NCBI RefSeq assembly: GCF_000330505.1
Contig: NW_004440263.1
Span: 250,619-314,618, forward strand
DNA: 64,000 bases
Source: Entamoeba invadens IP1
Taxonomy: Eukaryota; Evosea; Mastigamoebida; Endamoebidae
Direction of reading: 5' to 3'
Numbering within the stretch: position 1 is the first letter of the stretch; each line of letters starts with the position of its first letter. Position numbers and translations under genes: made by a program. Positions 1-9,740 of this stretch are shown here, one piece after another. The notes under the pieces are model-generated. The model saw only the letters and a program-made list of their open reading frames with translations, did no database searches and was not told the origin of the DNA.

Positions 1-325
1 TATTATATACAATGGTAAAATTAAATTAAAATTATAACAACTTTATATTAAAATAAATTATAGTAAAATAAACTATATTACTAATATTACGATAGATTAA
101 ATGATCAAAATAATTTTCTGGTTGAACTTAGTTTTTTTTATTCTTCAGTCTTCTAACGAATACACAAACTAGTAAAACAAATAATAAATAATAGTACATA
201 CCATTTAATATTATTATAATACAATCTCTATTAATTCCTCTATCTTTCCTCATAATTCTATCTCTTCTTTTAAGTAAAGAAATTTCGAAAGAACTGTAAA
301 CAATGAACTGTATAATAGAAGTTTT
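1..325. other. AT-rich intergenic DNA upstream of VPS29
   Basis: No coding signal is visible. Two GAAC motifs, the Entamoeba core-promoter element, lie at 291-294 and 305-308, just before the proposed VPS29 start codon at 326. Confidence 0.6.
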
Positions 326-1051
326 ATGGTTTGTTATACGACTTTATTACTTGTGAAGCATTTCCAAAACGACTTTAACAGTTAAAGTCAAATTTCCATA
401 GTTCACATGATTCGAATAATACTAATAATAGTAATAATACTAATAAAATAGTTAGTTTTAGTAATTGGAGACTTTCATATTCCGCACCGCACTGCAGCCA
501 TCCCACAGTTGTTCTTGAACCGCTTGAACACGGGCAGAATCAAAAGTGTGTTGTGTACCGGCAATTTGTGTGGGAAAGAGACTTATGACATCTTGCGCAC
601 TCTTGCTCGTGATGTTCATGCGGTTAAAGGAGACTTCGATGAGATGCCTGGTTTGAACGAGACGGAAGTGATCAAAATTGGGAACTTTAAAATTGGGTTA
701 ATTCATGGCCATCAGATCATTCCTTGGGGTGATAAAGAGGCTTTAGCAATTTACCAACGACAACTCGACGTCGACATCTTGATCTCCGGACACACTCACC
801 AACTCAAGTCGGAACAAATCGGGGGAAAGTTCTTTTTGAACCCGGGAAGTGCAACCGGGGCTTATTCCCCTTTGATCTCAAATCCCGTCCCTTCCTTTAT
901 GCTCCTTGAAATCAATGATTCGGAGTTGTCTATCTACGAATACACCTTGAAAGATGGCGTCGTCGACTGTGAGTTAGTCAAGTTCAACAAAGACGGCGAA
1001 GAAAAAGTCAAAGCAGAACCAGAAACTCAACAAGACAAACCAGTCGAATAA
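326..1051 (+). CDS. VPS29: VPS29, retromer phosphoesterase-fold subunit (two exons, first exon only ATG)
   Basis: Vps29 is the metallophosphoesterase-fold scaffold of retromer, which recycles receptors from endosomes. The protein shows the family landmarks VIGDFHIPHR at the N-terminus, LCTGNLC, GDFDE, IHGHQIIPWGD, ISGHTHQ and LNPGSATGAY. The long open frame only starts at a TTG at 509, too late to include the first conserved block. That block is in frame upstream, from 452, but it is preceded by a stop and has no ATG. A Gly-Thr donor of the Entamoeba type (GTTTGT, 329-334) directly follows an ATG at 326-328, and an acceptor TAG ends at 451. Joining them gives a start Met-Leu-Val-Leu-Val-Ile-Gly-Asp and a protein of about 200 residues, close to family length. 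Exon 1 is therefore the start codon alone; the intron (329-451) is 123 nt. The identity is secure; the one-codon exon is inferred. Confidence 0.9.
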
Positions 1052-1315
1052 TATTGAAATTAACAAGTGCATGGGTACTATTCCTTTAATACATTTTTAC
1101 TATATTTATACTAATTGCTCATATGAAATTACTGTATTATAATAATATCTATTATATATTATATTTAAAATAATTACTTCATTCTAAAATATTGTATTAA
1201 AATATATACTATTATATACTATATTTTATATTCAACAGTTATTTTATTAGAATAATACTATAATTATAATACAATAGTAGAGCTGGACTATTAGAACTCA
1301 ATATCTAGACAATTG

Positions 1316-2107
1316 ATGGAGGGAATGGAGGTGAGTGTGATTGGGACCGGTAACATGGGAGGTGCCATAGTGAGAGGACTTGCGAGTGGGACATTTTTTC
1401 AACAAAATAAAATACATGCAGCTAATAGAACGATGGAGAAGTTGAATCAATTGAAGAAGGAATACCCTGACATCGATGTGACGACAGATAATAAGAGAGC
1501 GATTCAAATTGCGAGTGTTATAGTATTAACAGTTAAGCCATATTTAATAGAAAAGGTGATTAAAGAGATCCGACCGAATAAGAAACAAATTGTTGTGTCC
1601 GTAGCAGCGGGGATCACCTTTGACGAACTTTCTGAGATGCTTGGCGACGAGTCGTATAGTCTGTTCCGAGTCATTCCGAACACTGCGATTAGTGTTCGAC
1701 GGAGCGCAACACTCATATCGTCGAGAAATGCTACAGAAGAACAAATTCAACTGATTGGAAAGTTGTTTTCAGAGGTGGGCAGTGTCTCCTTTGTTGAGGA
1801 AAAGATGATGACAGCAATGACGTCGCTCTCTTCTTGTGGAATGGCTTTTGTGTTCAAATACATTGAAGCAGCGACACAAGCCGGAGTCGAGATGGGAATA
1901 CCTCCACATGAGGCAAGAAAGCTTGTGGCACAAACATTTGCGGGAGTTGCTGAAATAATGGAAAGATCAGATACCCATCCAGCGCTGGAAATCGAAAAAG
2001 TGTGTACCCCGGGAGGAATCACTATTAAAGGTGTTAACCAGCTGGACCATGACAACTTCGCGTCTGCTGTTATCAACGCGTATAAAGCCGCAGACTGCGA
2101 CAGATGA
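1316..2107 (+). CDS. P5CR: Pyrroline-5-carboxylate reductase
   Basis: P5CR carries out the last step of proline synthesis, the NAD(P)H-dependent reduction of 1-pyrroline-5-carboxylate, in the cytosol. The protein has the N-terminal Rossmann motif VIGTGNMGG near residues 7-15, the TVKPYLIEKV segment, VSVAAGITFDEL, the RVIPNTAISVRRS substrate region, and the C-terminal dimerisation helices ending with CTPGGITIKGV. Its 263 residues match the usual 260-280. The open frame begins at a TTG (1313); I place the start at the ATG at 1316, though the ATG at 1325 also leaves the dinucleotide fold intact. No intron is needed. The gene stands alone, about 260 bases after VPS29 and 230 before the PSF3 gene. 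Confidence 0.93.
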   Translation: MEGMEVSVIGTGNMGGAIVRGLASGTFFQQNKIHAANRTMEKLNQLKKEYPDIDVTTDNKRAIQIASVIVLTVKPYLIEKVIKEIRPNKKQIVVSVAAGITFDELSEMLGDESYSLFRVIPNTAISVRRSATLISSRNATEEQIQLIGKLFSEVGSVSFVEEKMMTAMTSLSSCGMAFVFKYIEAATQAGVEMGIPPHEARKLVAQTFAGVAEIMERSDTHPALEIEKVCTPGGITIKGVNQLDHDNFASAVINAYKAADCDR

Positions 2108-2341
2108 AGTAGTATTCATTTTTAACACTCAGTATGTCACTTTTCCCTTGTTTTTGTAATTGAATTTATAATGGAATATTAAAAGACGAAATAATCTATC
2201 ATTTTACCGATAAAATAATGAAGAAAAAAGTGACGAGATATTACTTGCCGACAATCCTATTAAACAGGATAAAAATGCCTAAGATATTATTTTCTTATCT
2301 AAAAAAGAGTAAACCAAGAAATAATTAACTAAGAAAGACAT

Positions 2342-2983
2342 ATGGACGGTCAGTTTCTCTCCGTTTTGAGTGAGGAGATGATCATTCAAGTGCAAGCGAT
2401 CGAACAGATCCAAGGCCTTGGATTCTTAGATAAGAGCAAATCTAATACCATTCCATCTCTTGCGATCATTACACAAACACAACGTTCAGTGGAATCGGGA
2501 CAACCGGAAAAAGACGACGACGCCATTCCACAGGGAAGGACTTTTGAAGTTCCGCTGTGGCTTGCACGAACACTTCAACGGAACGGGTACGTCAGAATTG
2601 TTGTCGACTCGTCGAATAATAAACAGTACAGCAGACAATTCATTAAGGCCACAGGAGACTTCCTTAAGAACCAACCGACAAAAAGTACCCTCTCGAAGTT
2701 CCCATTTTACTTTGAGGCAGGAATAGCTATCGCAAAGGAAATAGGAGACGTCGCTATGGTCGAGGAACTAGGGAAGTTGATGCTGGATAGAATCAAATTA
2801 CTGTATGATAGAGCATTCCATATTAATGAGGAATCAACGCAATTTGTGAAGACTTTAACATTCCATGAAAAAGAACTATACCAAACTATTGTGGAGGAAA
2901 ACGCAGAGGCACTCAAAGTAAAAACCGCCAGAAGGGACGTTGTTGGCAAAAGCGTCTTTTCTGACCAAAAAACTACAAAGTGA
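2342..2983 (+). CDS. PSF3: GINS complex subunit PSF3
   Basis: PSF3 is one of four GINS subunits; with MCM2-7 and CDC45 it forms the replicative helicase at forks in the nucleus. At 213 residues the product has the size of known PSF3 proteins. The diagnostic stretch is DAIPQGRTFEVPLWLARTL (about residues 60-78), matching the family pattern of an acidic residue, hydrophobic-Pro-Gln-Gly, and a Leu/Val-Pro-Leu-Trp-Leu-Ala block. The rest is mainly helical, with a conserved-looking Phe-Tyr-Phe-Glu segment and a C-terminal helix rich in Glu. The ATG at 2342 starts the frame and no intron is apparent. The assignment rests on one strong motif plus length, so a remote GINS paralogue is the only serious alternative. 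Confidence 0.8.
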   Translation: MDGQFLSVLSEEMIIQVQAIEQIQGLGFLDKSKSNTIPSLAIITQTQRSVESGQPEKDDDAIPQGRTFEVPLWLARTLQRNGYVRIVVDSSNNKQYSRQFIKATGDFLKNQPTKSTLSKFPFYFEAGIAIAKEIGDVAMVEELGKLMLDRIKLLYDRAFHINEESTQFVKTLTFHEKELYQTIVEENAEALKVKTARRDVVGKSVFSDQKTTK

Positions 2984-3168
2984 TAGGAAATATGTTAGAC
3001 AAATTTATGCTCATGTGATAATGAAGGTATTGAAGATTTTTTTTATTATTAAATTTTAGTTTGAGAATTAGAAAGAATAGGTTCTCTGATATCAATGCAG
3101 ATTGGAGAAGATTGATAAGAAATGGAATGAAAAGACTTAAAAGCGACAAAAGTGAAAGAAAAATAAGA

Positions 3169-3936
3169 CTAAGCAAAGATTGGAATGAATTTCTGTCTGT
3201 AGAATTGGTCAGCAGGAGAAGTTCTGCAATCTTCTGCTCTCAAGCTGCTCGAGTAACTTGAGCTGCAGGTACTTGAATAACTGTTGTAGTAACTTACGCC
3301 GCAGTAAGTTGGTGCGTTATCATTTAATACATGGAAGCACATTTCTTTTCCAACGTACTTGTAATTGTCATAATTGACTTGGTGTTCATTACAGTACCAC
3401 CAGTCATTACAATTGTCAACTTTTTGATAGTATTCAGCAATAAAAGCTTTTGCATAGGGGGAGTGTCTTTTATCCATGAATGAGTAGTCGTAGATATAAG
3501 TGAATCTTTGGTTGTTAGTATTTGGATCCAAAGGAGCCTTTCTTCTCCAAATAATGAGTGGCGATTGGAACTTTGTGTTAAACAAAATGTCCATCACTCG
3601 ATTGGGGAAGGAGTATAAACAGAACATTTGATAAGAAGCAAATTCCCAGTACTGAAGATCACGAGCGGTTTGTAAGTCTCGCACTCGCATTTTCTGGACG
3701 TTGTCCGCATTAATGTCTATTCGGATCATAGAGACGGTGTCAAACTCGACGTCCATAACATATTGCTTCTGGCTGTTGTTGGGAATTTTGTTACCGGTAT
3801 TAGGGTCGTACTCAAGAGCAAATAGTACACGGCAACACGTCTCGCATTTGTCACGGTCAATAATTTCCTCAACTACTTGCTTTTCGTCAACCAAAGCAAA
3901 AACGTTGAAAATCAATAAGGGTAGCAAGATCATCAT
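3169..3936 (-). CDS. Secreted CC-motif protein, paralogue of the gene at 29.8-30.5 kb
   Basis: I do not recognise a named family. The open frame runs back to 4041, but the likely start is the ATG at 3936, because residues from there (MMILLPLLIFNVFALVD) form a clean signal peptide; the upstream part is poorly structured and AT-rich. The mature protein of roughly 240 residues has [13 protein letters not shown] near its N-terminus, then LQYWEFASYQMF, SPLIIWRRKAPLD and NQRFTYIYDY, and ends in RQKFIPIFA. All these blocks recur in the gene at 29813-30538, so the two are paralogues. The repeated pattern of hydrophobic-Trp and Asn-Gln-Arg-Phe blocks suggests a compact beta-rich secreted domain, perhaps a beta-trefoil, but that is a guess. 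A Ser/Tyr/Cys-rich insert lies just before the C-terminus, unlike in the paralogue. Confidence 0.7.
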   Translation of the reverse strand: MMILLPLLIFNVFALVDEKQVVEEIIDRDKCETCCRVLFALEYDPNTGNKIPNNSQKQYVMDVEFDTVSMIRIDINADNVQKMRVRDLQTARDLQYWEFASYQMFCLYSFPNRVMDILFNTKFQSPLIIWRRKAPLDPNTNNQRFTYIYDYSFMDKRHSPYAKAFIAEYYQKVDNCNDWWYCNEHQVNYDNYKYVGKEMCFHVLNDNAPTYCGVSYYNSYSSTCSSSYSSSLRAEDCRTSPADQFYRQKFIPIFA

Positions 3937-4433
3937 ATTGGAATGAAGTTGATCAAAAAGTTCAATCATATACAAAAGGACGGTTTTTGGAATGTGATAA
4001 ATTTTATTTTTTTGGAAAAATGGAATTATTAATTCATACATTTCAATGTATTATTTTTAAATAATAATAAAATTAATAAAAATGATACAATGTAATGATT
4101 TGGTAATTATTATTCAAAAATATTTTTTTTTTGTTTTTTATTGCAAAAGTCATACAATTGTGATTTTGTAGTGAAAGTAAAATAATAGTAAAAAAAGTTT
4201 TGTCGTTTGATTGTGTTTCCCGTTATTTTACATATAGTATTTTATCAACTTTTCTATACGAATTTTCTGTGGATTTTTTTTACTTGTTTTTATTATAAAA
4301 TAACTCCAAACTAATTATATTTTTTAATTTAATTAATCCATAAGCAACAAGAAAATTTCGCCTTTAAAAAATAATAACAAAATAATTTCGAAATTGGTTA
4401 ATTTTAGACTTTCATTTAATAATAATAAAACAA
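3937..4433. other. AT-rich intergenic DNA
   Basis: Long A/T runs and no coding signal. It lies between the secreted-protein gene and a MITE beginning at 4436. Confidence 0.6.
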
Positions 4434-4435
4434 TA

Positions 4436-4611
4436 GAGTCAGTCTTTGAACGTTATTTTGTGGACAAAAATTGGTTTTGAATTTAAGTAAACATCGGGCA
4501 TTTGGTAAAAAGTGGTAAAACCTGAAATGATTAAGATTTTCGGGTTATTTTCTCGAAATATTTCAGAAATAATAGTCCAAATGGCACCAGATAATAGTAA
4601 AAGACAGACTC
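4436..4611. mobile_element. Small Tc1/mariner-like MITE with TA duplication
   Basis: The left end GAGTCAGTCTTTGAACGTTA and the right end, read on the other strand, GAGTCTGTCTTTTACTATTA, form an imperfect inverted repeat of about 20 bases. A TA dinucleotide flanks each end (4434-4435 and 4612-4613), as expected for Tc1/mariner superfamily insertion. The element is 176 bp and has no coding capacity. Confidence 0.6.
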
Positions 4612-4706
4612 TATAGTTTTTTTTTCATAATTCTTTATTTATCAGAAAATATAATATATGTTTGATAAAAACTAATAAAATTTTTTATTTTAATAATTTA
4701 CTAATA

Positions 4707-6589
4707 CAGGGGTGAAAGTGGACCTGTAAAAATGAAATTGAAATGTAAAAACAAGAGTTTCGAAAACTTAATTTTGATTGGTCAATTACTAAAACCCTTT
4801 GTTTTTGTTTTTGTTTTTCAAAAAATAGCCGAAAAAACAAGGATAAAAAAGACAATATTTCGAGAGTTTGACTAAATTTGCAATAATTATTTAACTTTTT
4901 TTAGCTTTTTAATTAATAATTATATTTAAATTCACACTTTCGAAATATTATAAAAAGCTAATAATAAATTGAACCAAACAAAGGGAAAAAGAGGAAAAAT
5001 AATACGAAACCGAGCTAGCTCCATGTCCGATGCTTTCTACACAAAGAAACAATTGAATATAATTAACAAGCCCTCGAGACAAATACATTTGTAAGCCTCT
5101 TGTATCTGACCAATAAAAAGGTTTATTAACTTCGGTTCGAAGGTTTGTTGTAATTGTGAGGAGAACAAATCAAAAATAATCTTTATTGTCTTAGCTTAAT
5201 TATTGGATCACCTCAGAGTGATCAAATTAAACACACCAAACAAAGTACATCATATTGTAATATAAATGATAAAATAAATAACCTATAGGTCAGTATTTAA
5301 TTGTCAGAGAAACATGAACAACAAACTTATATGTTTTCTCGAGGAAATTGTTAATTCGGCAATTTGGAATTACAAATACAAGAACATTTTTACTCTCAAA
5401 GTTGTGTAATAAACGCAATATTAAAGGTCGGTGGACCATAGTGCCTTACAATGGGTAAGGTTTTTTAAAAACACTAGTTTAATACAATTTAACGGGGTTT
5501 GGTAAAAAGTTAAAATACAATATATAATTTTATAGTTTAAATAATATATTTAAATAATTTATTTTAACGGTCATAATTGTTATTCAAACCACTATTTTGT
5601 TCCCTTAACAAATAAGTAATTAAAAATATTATTTATTTTATAATAATTTTAGTTTATTTTATCAATTCGTCCAAAATTGTTGAATGACCATTTTCAATCC
5701 GATAAAAAACAAATTTTTGTTAATTAAATTAACTATTCATCGAACGTTTCTTCTCCAATTAAGAAATTTAGAAACAAAAGACATGAGTTTTTGTTTAGTT
5801 GCAAATAGACTTCTTTCTTGGATTTTAAATCTTGATATTTCACTTCGTGAGATGTTGTAAACGTTTCCCAAAACAGTGTAGTCGATAATGTGTGCTCTCC
5901 CGCCATTGTCTTTGTTAAATTCTGCCACTTTTGTTGTAACGAAATGAACATGTAATTGCCTGGACTCCGACGCAAGACCAAATTCTTCAGTAGCAAGTAT
6001 TTTATAGAAGAAATGTCTGACTTTTACCCTTATATTTTCGTCGTATTTAGTTTCAAAATCTAAACGAGAAATGAATTGTTTTGGAGTTAGAATAGATTCA
6101 TCAAGGTTCTCGGACAAATAATTTTGATTGACCACCAATTGATGACGTTCTTTCCTAATATAAAACTTCTCGTCTTCTTCACAAAACAAGAAGGAACTTT
6201 TACAGTCAGTTCTTTCTTCACTCATTGTGCCGTCGATAACTGTCGGTGATGCTTTGATATAATTATCTAGTGAAATATTTTCAAGAATGCACTCTTGTCA
6301 ACATTGAAATTTAACTTCGAAAAAAATGAGATACTGTTTCTGAAGAAACCACATGAATTTTTTGTCTAGTTTTTTCATTTTTTCTATTATTTTAGATCAA
6401 ACATTTTTAAGTTGAAAATGGTTGATTTTGATTTTCTTAAAAATATCAATTCAAATCATTCCACATATATTTTGTCATTTTTATTTTTGTGAAAAAAGCC
6501 ATTTTTGGTGTAAAAAAAAGCTATTATTATCTACTAAACCCTTGCTTTTACATTTCATTTTCATTTTTACAGGTCCACTTTCACTCCTG
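4707..6589. mobile_element. 1.9-kb element with ~55-bp inverted repeats, TA-flanked, carrying one ORF
   Basis: The left end starts CAGGGGTGAAAGTGGACCTG at 4707. The right end, read on the minus strand from 6589, starts CAGGAGTGAAAGTGGACCTG. The match continues through TAAAAATGAAA and a related TGAAATGTAAAA stretch, giving inverted repeats of about 55 bases with a few differences. Both ends abut TA (4705-4706, 6590-6591), which suits a Tc1/mariner/pogo-type insertion. The only long ORF inside is the minus-strand 162-codon gene at 5737-6225, which shows no transposase motif. The element is therefore either non-autonomous with cargo or uses an unrecognised protein. Confidence 0.7.
5737..6225 (-). 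CDS. Unknown 162-residue protein inside the 4707-6589 element
   Basis: I do not recognise this protein. It starts at the ATG at 6225 with MSEERTDCKSSFLFCEEDEK, has no signal peptide or membrane segment, and is rich in Lys, Glu, Phe and Arg, so it is probably soluble. The segment NVYNISRSEISRFKIQERS near the middle could be a helix-turn-helix, which would fit a DNA-binding role in the transposon, but no family pattern is clear. No Asp-Asp-Glu triad can be placed. Base composition is visibly less AT-rich than the surrounding element, which supports real coding. Because the inverted repeats enclose it, it is most likely element-encoded or captured cargo. Nothing else of length is open in the element. 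Confidence 0.5.
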   Translation of the reverse strand: MSEERTDCKSSFLFCEEDEKFYIRKERHQLVVNQNYLSENLDESILTPKQFISRLDFETKYDENIRVKVRHFFYKILATEEFGLASESRQLHVHFVTTKVAEFNKDNGGRAHIIDYTVLGNVYNISRSEISRFKIQERSLFATKQKLMSFVSKFLNWRRNVR

Positions 6590-6591
6590 TA

Positions 6592-7000
6592 TATTAATAT
6601 TTGTTTTAATTTAATATTAAATATTATATTAATATTATAAACCTTCTCAAGAAATAACAAAAAAGTTGTTAAATTTTGTTGAGTTGTAAAGTTTACAACA
6701 ATTAATCATGTTGAAATATAAAAAATCGGTTATATCACTACACAAAATGTGCTGAGTATAAATTTTTATTATGATAAAAACAAAAGACTTAAAAAATAGA
6801 TTTGCAATTACACTTGGAAATACTTATGTGAAAAATAAATATTACAATGTTAAAACTATTACAAGTGGTTTTGAAATTAATTGAATATTTTTTTGTTTTA
6901 TTTTTGTTTAATGGAAAATAATGTTTTATAATATAGTTTAATAATGTTGTATTCTATTAAAGTTTTTCAAATTGTTATTTATTCATGAAAAATAAATTGT
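6592..7000. other. AT-rich intergenic DNA
   Basis: No gene or clear signal seen. It ends at a MITE-like segment that starts near 7001. Confidence 0.55.
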
Positions 7001-7205
7001 CAGTATAAAAACGTTGTCCGCTCTCTAACGTTGTCCGGGCATTTTTAGCCCATTAAAACTGGAATATTACGGGAAACAATTCGAAACACTCACAAAACAT
7101 TGTTTAATAAATTTTACCGGGCTTTCAACATTTCCCCCTAATTCCCAACTTTTTAGACTTATTTTGTGTAAATTTTTGTCAAATGGACAACGTTTTTAGA
7201 TAGAC
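7001..7205. mobile_element. MITE-like repeat with ACGTTGTCC-containing ends; second copy near 48.66-48.84 kb
   Basis: The left side holds CAGTATAAAAACGTTGTCCG and the right side, on the minus strand, AGTCTATCTAAAAACGTTGTCC, so both ends carry AAAAACGTTGTCC facing inward. The interior resembles 48660-48835 in order and orientation: both have a TTTTAG-CCATTA block, CGGGAAAC, and a CTTATTTTGTGTA block followed by GGACAAC. No clean target duplication is visible. Non-coding. Confidence 0.45.
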
Positions 7206-7253
7206 TTTATAACAAAAAAATAATAATAAATTGAATGAAATGATTTGTTGTTG

Positions 7254-8009
7254 TTAAAAAGTAAACGTGGACGATCTTCGTTGAATGATTGGTCTTTTAG
7301 GAGTCAAAGGTGTAGAACGTGGAGTAAGTGTTTGGTACATTTTTCTTTCTTTTTTATATCTGTCGGAAACCATTTCAAGATACTTGCCTTCGACTACTTC
7401 TTTGTAATGAGTATAGATTCCATAGAATCCACTATCAAGGACAAAGAGTCGTGGTATGAAGTCACCAGAATGAAGCCCCAAAGTTCTAATCGATTGAATA
7501 ATAAATGGTGCTCGTTTGTCTGAGAATTCACAATAAAATACAAAAGCAGTAATATCCAAATCAAACTTTTTTGACTCAAAAAAGTCTGCAAATAGTTGTT
7601 CGTTCCATAAATTTAAATAACCGGGTACATTTCCTTCTTCATATTCATAAGGAAATCTGCAATCAGTATAATAAACTATTTTGTTTGTTCGTTGCAACAG
7701 ATCACATTCTTCCAATGTAATTCTTGGCACAGAAGTAAGATCTAAAAAGTTATTAGAACTATACGAAGAAAATAATTTGGGAGTCAATTTAAGTGGCAAA
7801 GTGCCACTTCTTTGTTTAATATTAAAAACGTTGTTTTCTAATAATTCAGAAGTCAAAAACCAACTGTGATAGGAATTAGCAGTTTCACAATAGAGAGGAT
7901 AGTCCGATTCGGTCAACGAATTTACACATCGTTTTGTTCTATATTGACTTTCAGAAAACGAAGAAAAACAAATTGATTCGGAACAATCAAGTAGTCTCGG
8001 GGTGATCAT
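7254..8009 (-). CDS. CDC25: CDC25-like (rhodanese-fold) dual-specificity phosphatase
   Basis: CDC25 phosphatases remove inhibitory phosphates from the ATP loop of cyclin-dependent kinases and so drive entry into mitosis. The C-terminal half has the family pattern in order: YYTDCRFPYEYEEGNVPGYL (CDC25 consensus DCR-YEY-GGHI-GA-N), a hydrophobic strand FVFYCEFSDKRAP carrying the active site Cys-X5-Arg at about residues 158-166, then LFVLDSGFYGIY, matching the Leu-hydrophobic-Gly-Gly-Tyr segment. The N-terminal 90 residues are Ser-rich and variable, as in regulatory regions of the family. The C-terminal tail is Thr-Pro rich (TPRSTPLTPKRP) and could hold CDK sites. Length is 251 residues, short but complete for the catalytic domain. 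The start is the ATG at 8009. A generic rhodanese-like or Acr2-type phosphatase is the alternative. Confidence 0.8.
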   Translation of the reverse strand: MITPRLLDCSESICFSSFSESQYRTKRCVNSLTESDYPLYCETANSYHSWFLTSELLENNVFNIKQRSGTLPLKLTPKLFSSYSSNNFLDLTSVPRITLEECDLLQRTNKIVYYTDCRFPYEYEEGNVPGYLNLWNEQLFADFFESKKFDLDITAFVFYCEFSDKRAPFIIQSIRTLGLHSGDFIPRLFVLDSGFYGIYTHYKEVVEGKYLEMVSDRYKKERKMYQTLTPRSTPLTPKRPIIQRRSSTFTF

Positions 8010-9114
8010 AGTGTCGGTTTTTAGTTTTCTGTCATTGATTAAATTCGACCTAAAATTTTGTATTTTCGAATTTGGAAATTAAAAAAAGATGTTTTGCATT
8101 ATAAATTCACTTAAAAATGAAATTAAACAATTTGTTCCAAAAACTTTTGTTGTTTTATAATTGAAAAAATTTCCCGAAATATTAGTAAATGAATGTTTAA
8201 TATAATTGTTGAATATGAGCAACAATTGATATATTCATTAATGCTGCACTTTTTGAAACACTTGCATGTAATTTCAAAGTTTTTTCGGCTTCGTTTAGAA
8301 ATCAGTTAAAAATTAAAGGGATAATATTTTGAAAAAAATATGCTTAATTTAAATACCATTAAATGTTATTCATTAAGTCGGTTTTTACTTTTAGTACGTT
8401 CATAATTATTCTAAAAATTTAAAAAAAGATTGTTATATAAAAATCAAAATATTAATAAGGTTTTGTGTGGTAAACCACAATTTCTATATATTAAATTTCA
8501 TAGTTAACTTGATTAATATTTTTGAATATTTTAAAACATACCTTTTCTAAAACATTAAAACCAGTTTGCTTTTTTAGTCAATTTGTAAAAATAAAAACAT
8601 GGAAAAAAATTCAAAAATAAATTTTAATATTTTAAGAATAAATTTTTCGTGAAAACTAACCTTTTATTTATCCAAACTAAATTAATTAACACAATTTTTG
8701 TAAACAATAATTTACAAAAATTATTAATTTAATTATCGTTTTCATTATTTTGGTTTAACATTACACAGAATAAACCAAGTGTGTATAAACAAAATTACTA
8801 CCTTTTTCACAAATTTAAATGAAAACGTTTTAAAGATTACTTTACGTTATTATAATATATATGTTATAACCAATTTGTATGATCAAAGAGTGTTAGACTT
8901 AATATATGTATTACAAACAAAAAAATAAAACGTCCAAACTTTTTATATTTTATAAATGTTACATTAAACCAGAACTTTAAAAAATAATATTAAAACTAAA
9001 TACTGTTTTTTTAGAATAACTTTTAGTTTTTAGATTTGAGTTTATATTCATTTGTATAAGTGTTATAACAATCATATTTCTGGTATAAGAAGGGTTAAAT
9101 TGGTTTGGGTCAAT
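8010..9114. other. AT-rich intergenic DNA
   Basis: About 1.1 kb of very AT-rich sequence with small chance hairpins, for example TTTTTGTAAA facing TTTACAAAAA near 8694-8720. No coding signal or RNA gene seen. Confidence 0.6.
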
Positions 9115-9418
9115 ATGTCTCGATCACATCATTTTATTTTACTTGTAATAATTATGATGTCTATTCTGTTATCAAATTCAATACATTCAAAGATTTCTAA
9201 CCTATATTATTGAACTATTCCATAATCTAATCGGTTGGAAACATTAAATATTCAATTTTTCCGAAATTAATCCAAAGTTCAATGCCAAAGTGTTGTATGT
9301 GGAATATTTCGAAGACAATGATGTGAAAACGATAAATGAAGAAGTTGACGCGAAAGATGTTTTTAATTTTGACATGCTTTTTTCAGTCAGTTATATGAAA
9401 AAGAAAGACTACGAATAA
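9115..9418 (+). pseudogene. Decayed gene of a secreted protein
   Basis: An ATG at 9115 opens a 32-codon frame with a typical signal peptide (HHFILLVIIMMSILLSNSIHS) that stops at 9211-9213. From 9248 to 9418 a different frame is open for 57 codons with normal protein-like codon use (for example NAKVLYVEYFEDNDVKTINE) and no start codon. The simplest reading is a secreted-protein gene broken by a stop and a frameshift. The family is not recognised. The other possibility is chance open frames, but the base composition here is clearly richer in G and C than the flanks. Confidence 0.4.
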
Positions 9419-9740
9419 TATAAAAGACAACATTACAGAGTACACCAAAAGGGTCTAAAACTATTTAAAAAATCACAACTTGTTTCAATATTTAAATTTG
9501 ATAAACACAATTGAGTAAACAAATAAGTTAATCAACTCTTTTTATATTTCATGTAATAACATTTTGTTACTTATATGTCGTGTAACAAAACACTCATTAT
9601 TTTATAAAATAATCAAATAAACACATACTATAATATTATTATATTTTTATTATTAATAATTTAAAATACTTTTTTTGATTTAGTTCTGACAAACAAAAAT
9701 GATAGTCGTAATAATCATTTAACATTCTCTCAACTAAAAT

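Noticed and set aside
6422..6640. 72-codon Phe/Ile-rich ORF
   Set aside because: It overlaps the terminal inverted repeat at 6535-6589 and has only AT-driven hydrophobic composition.
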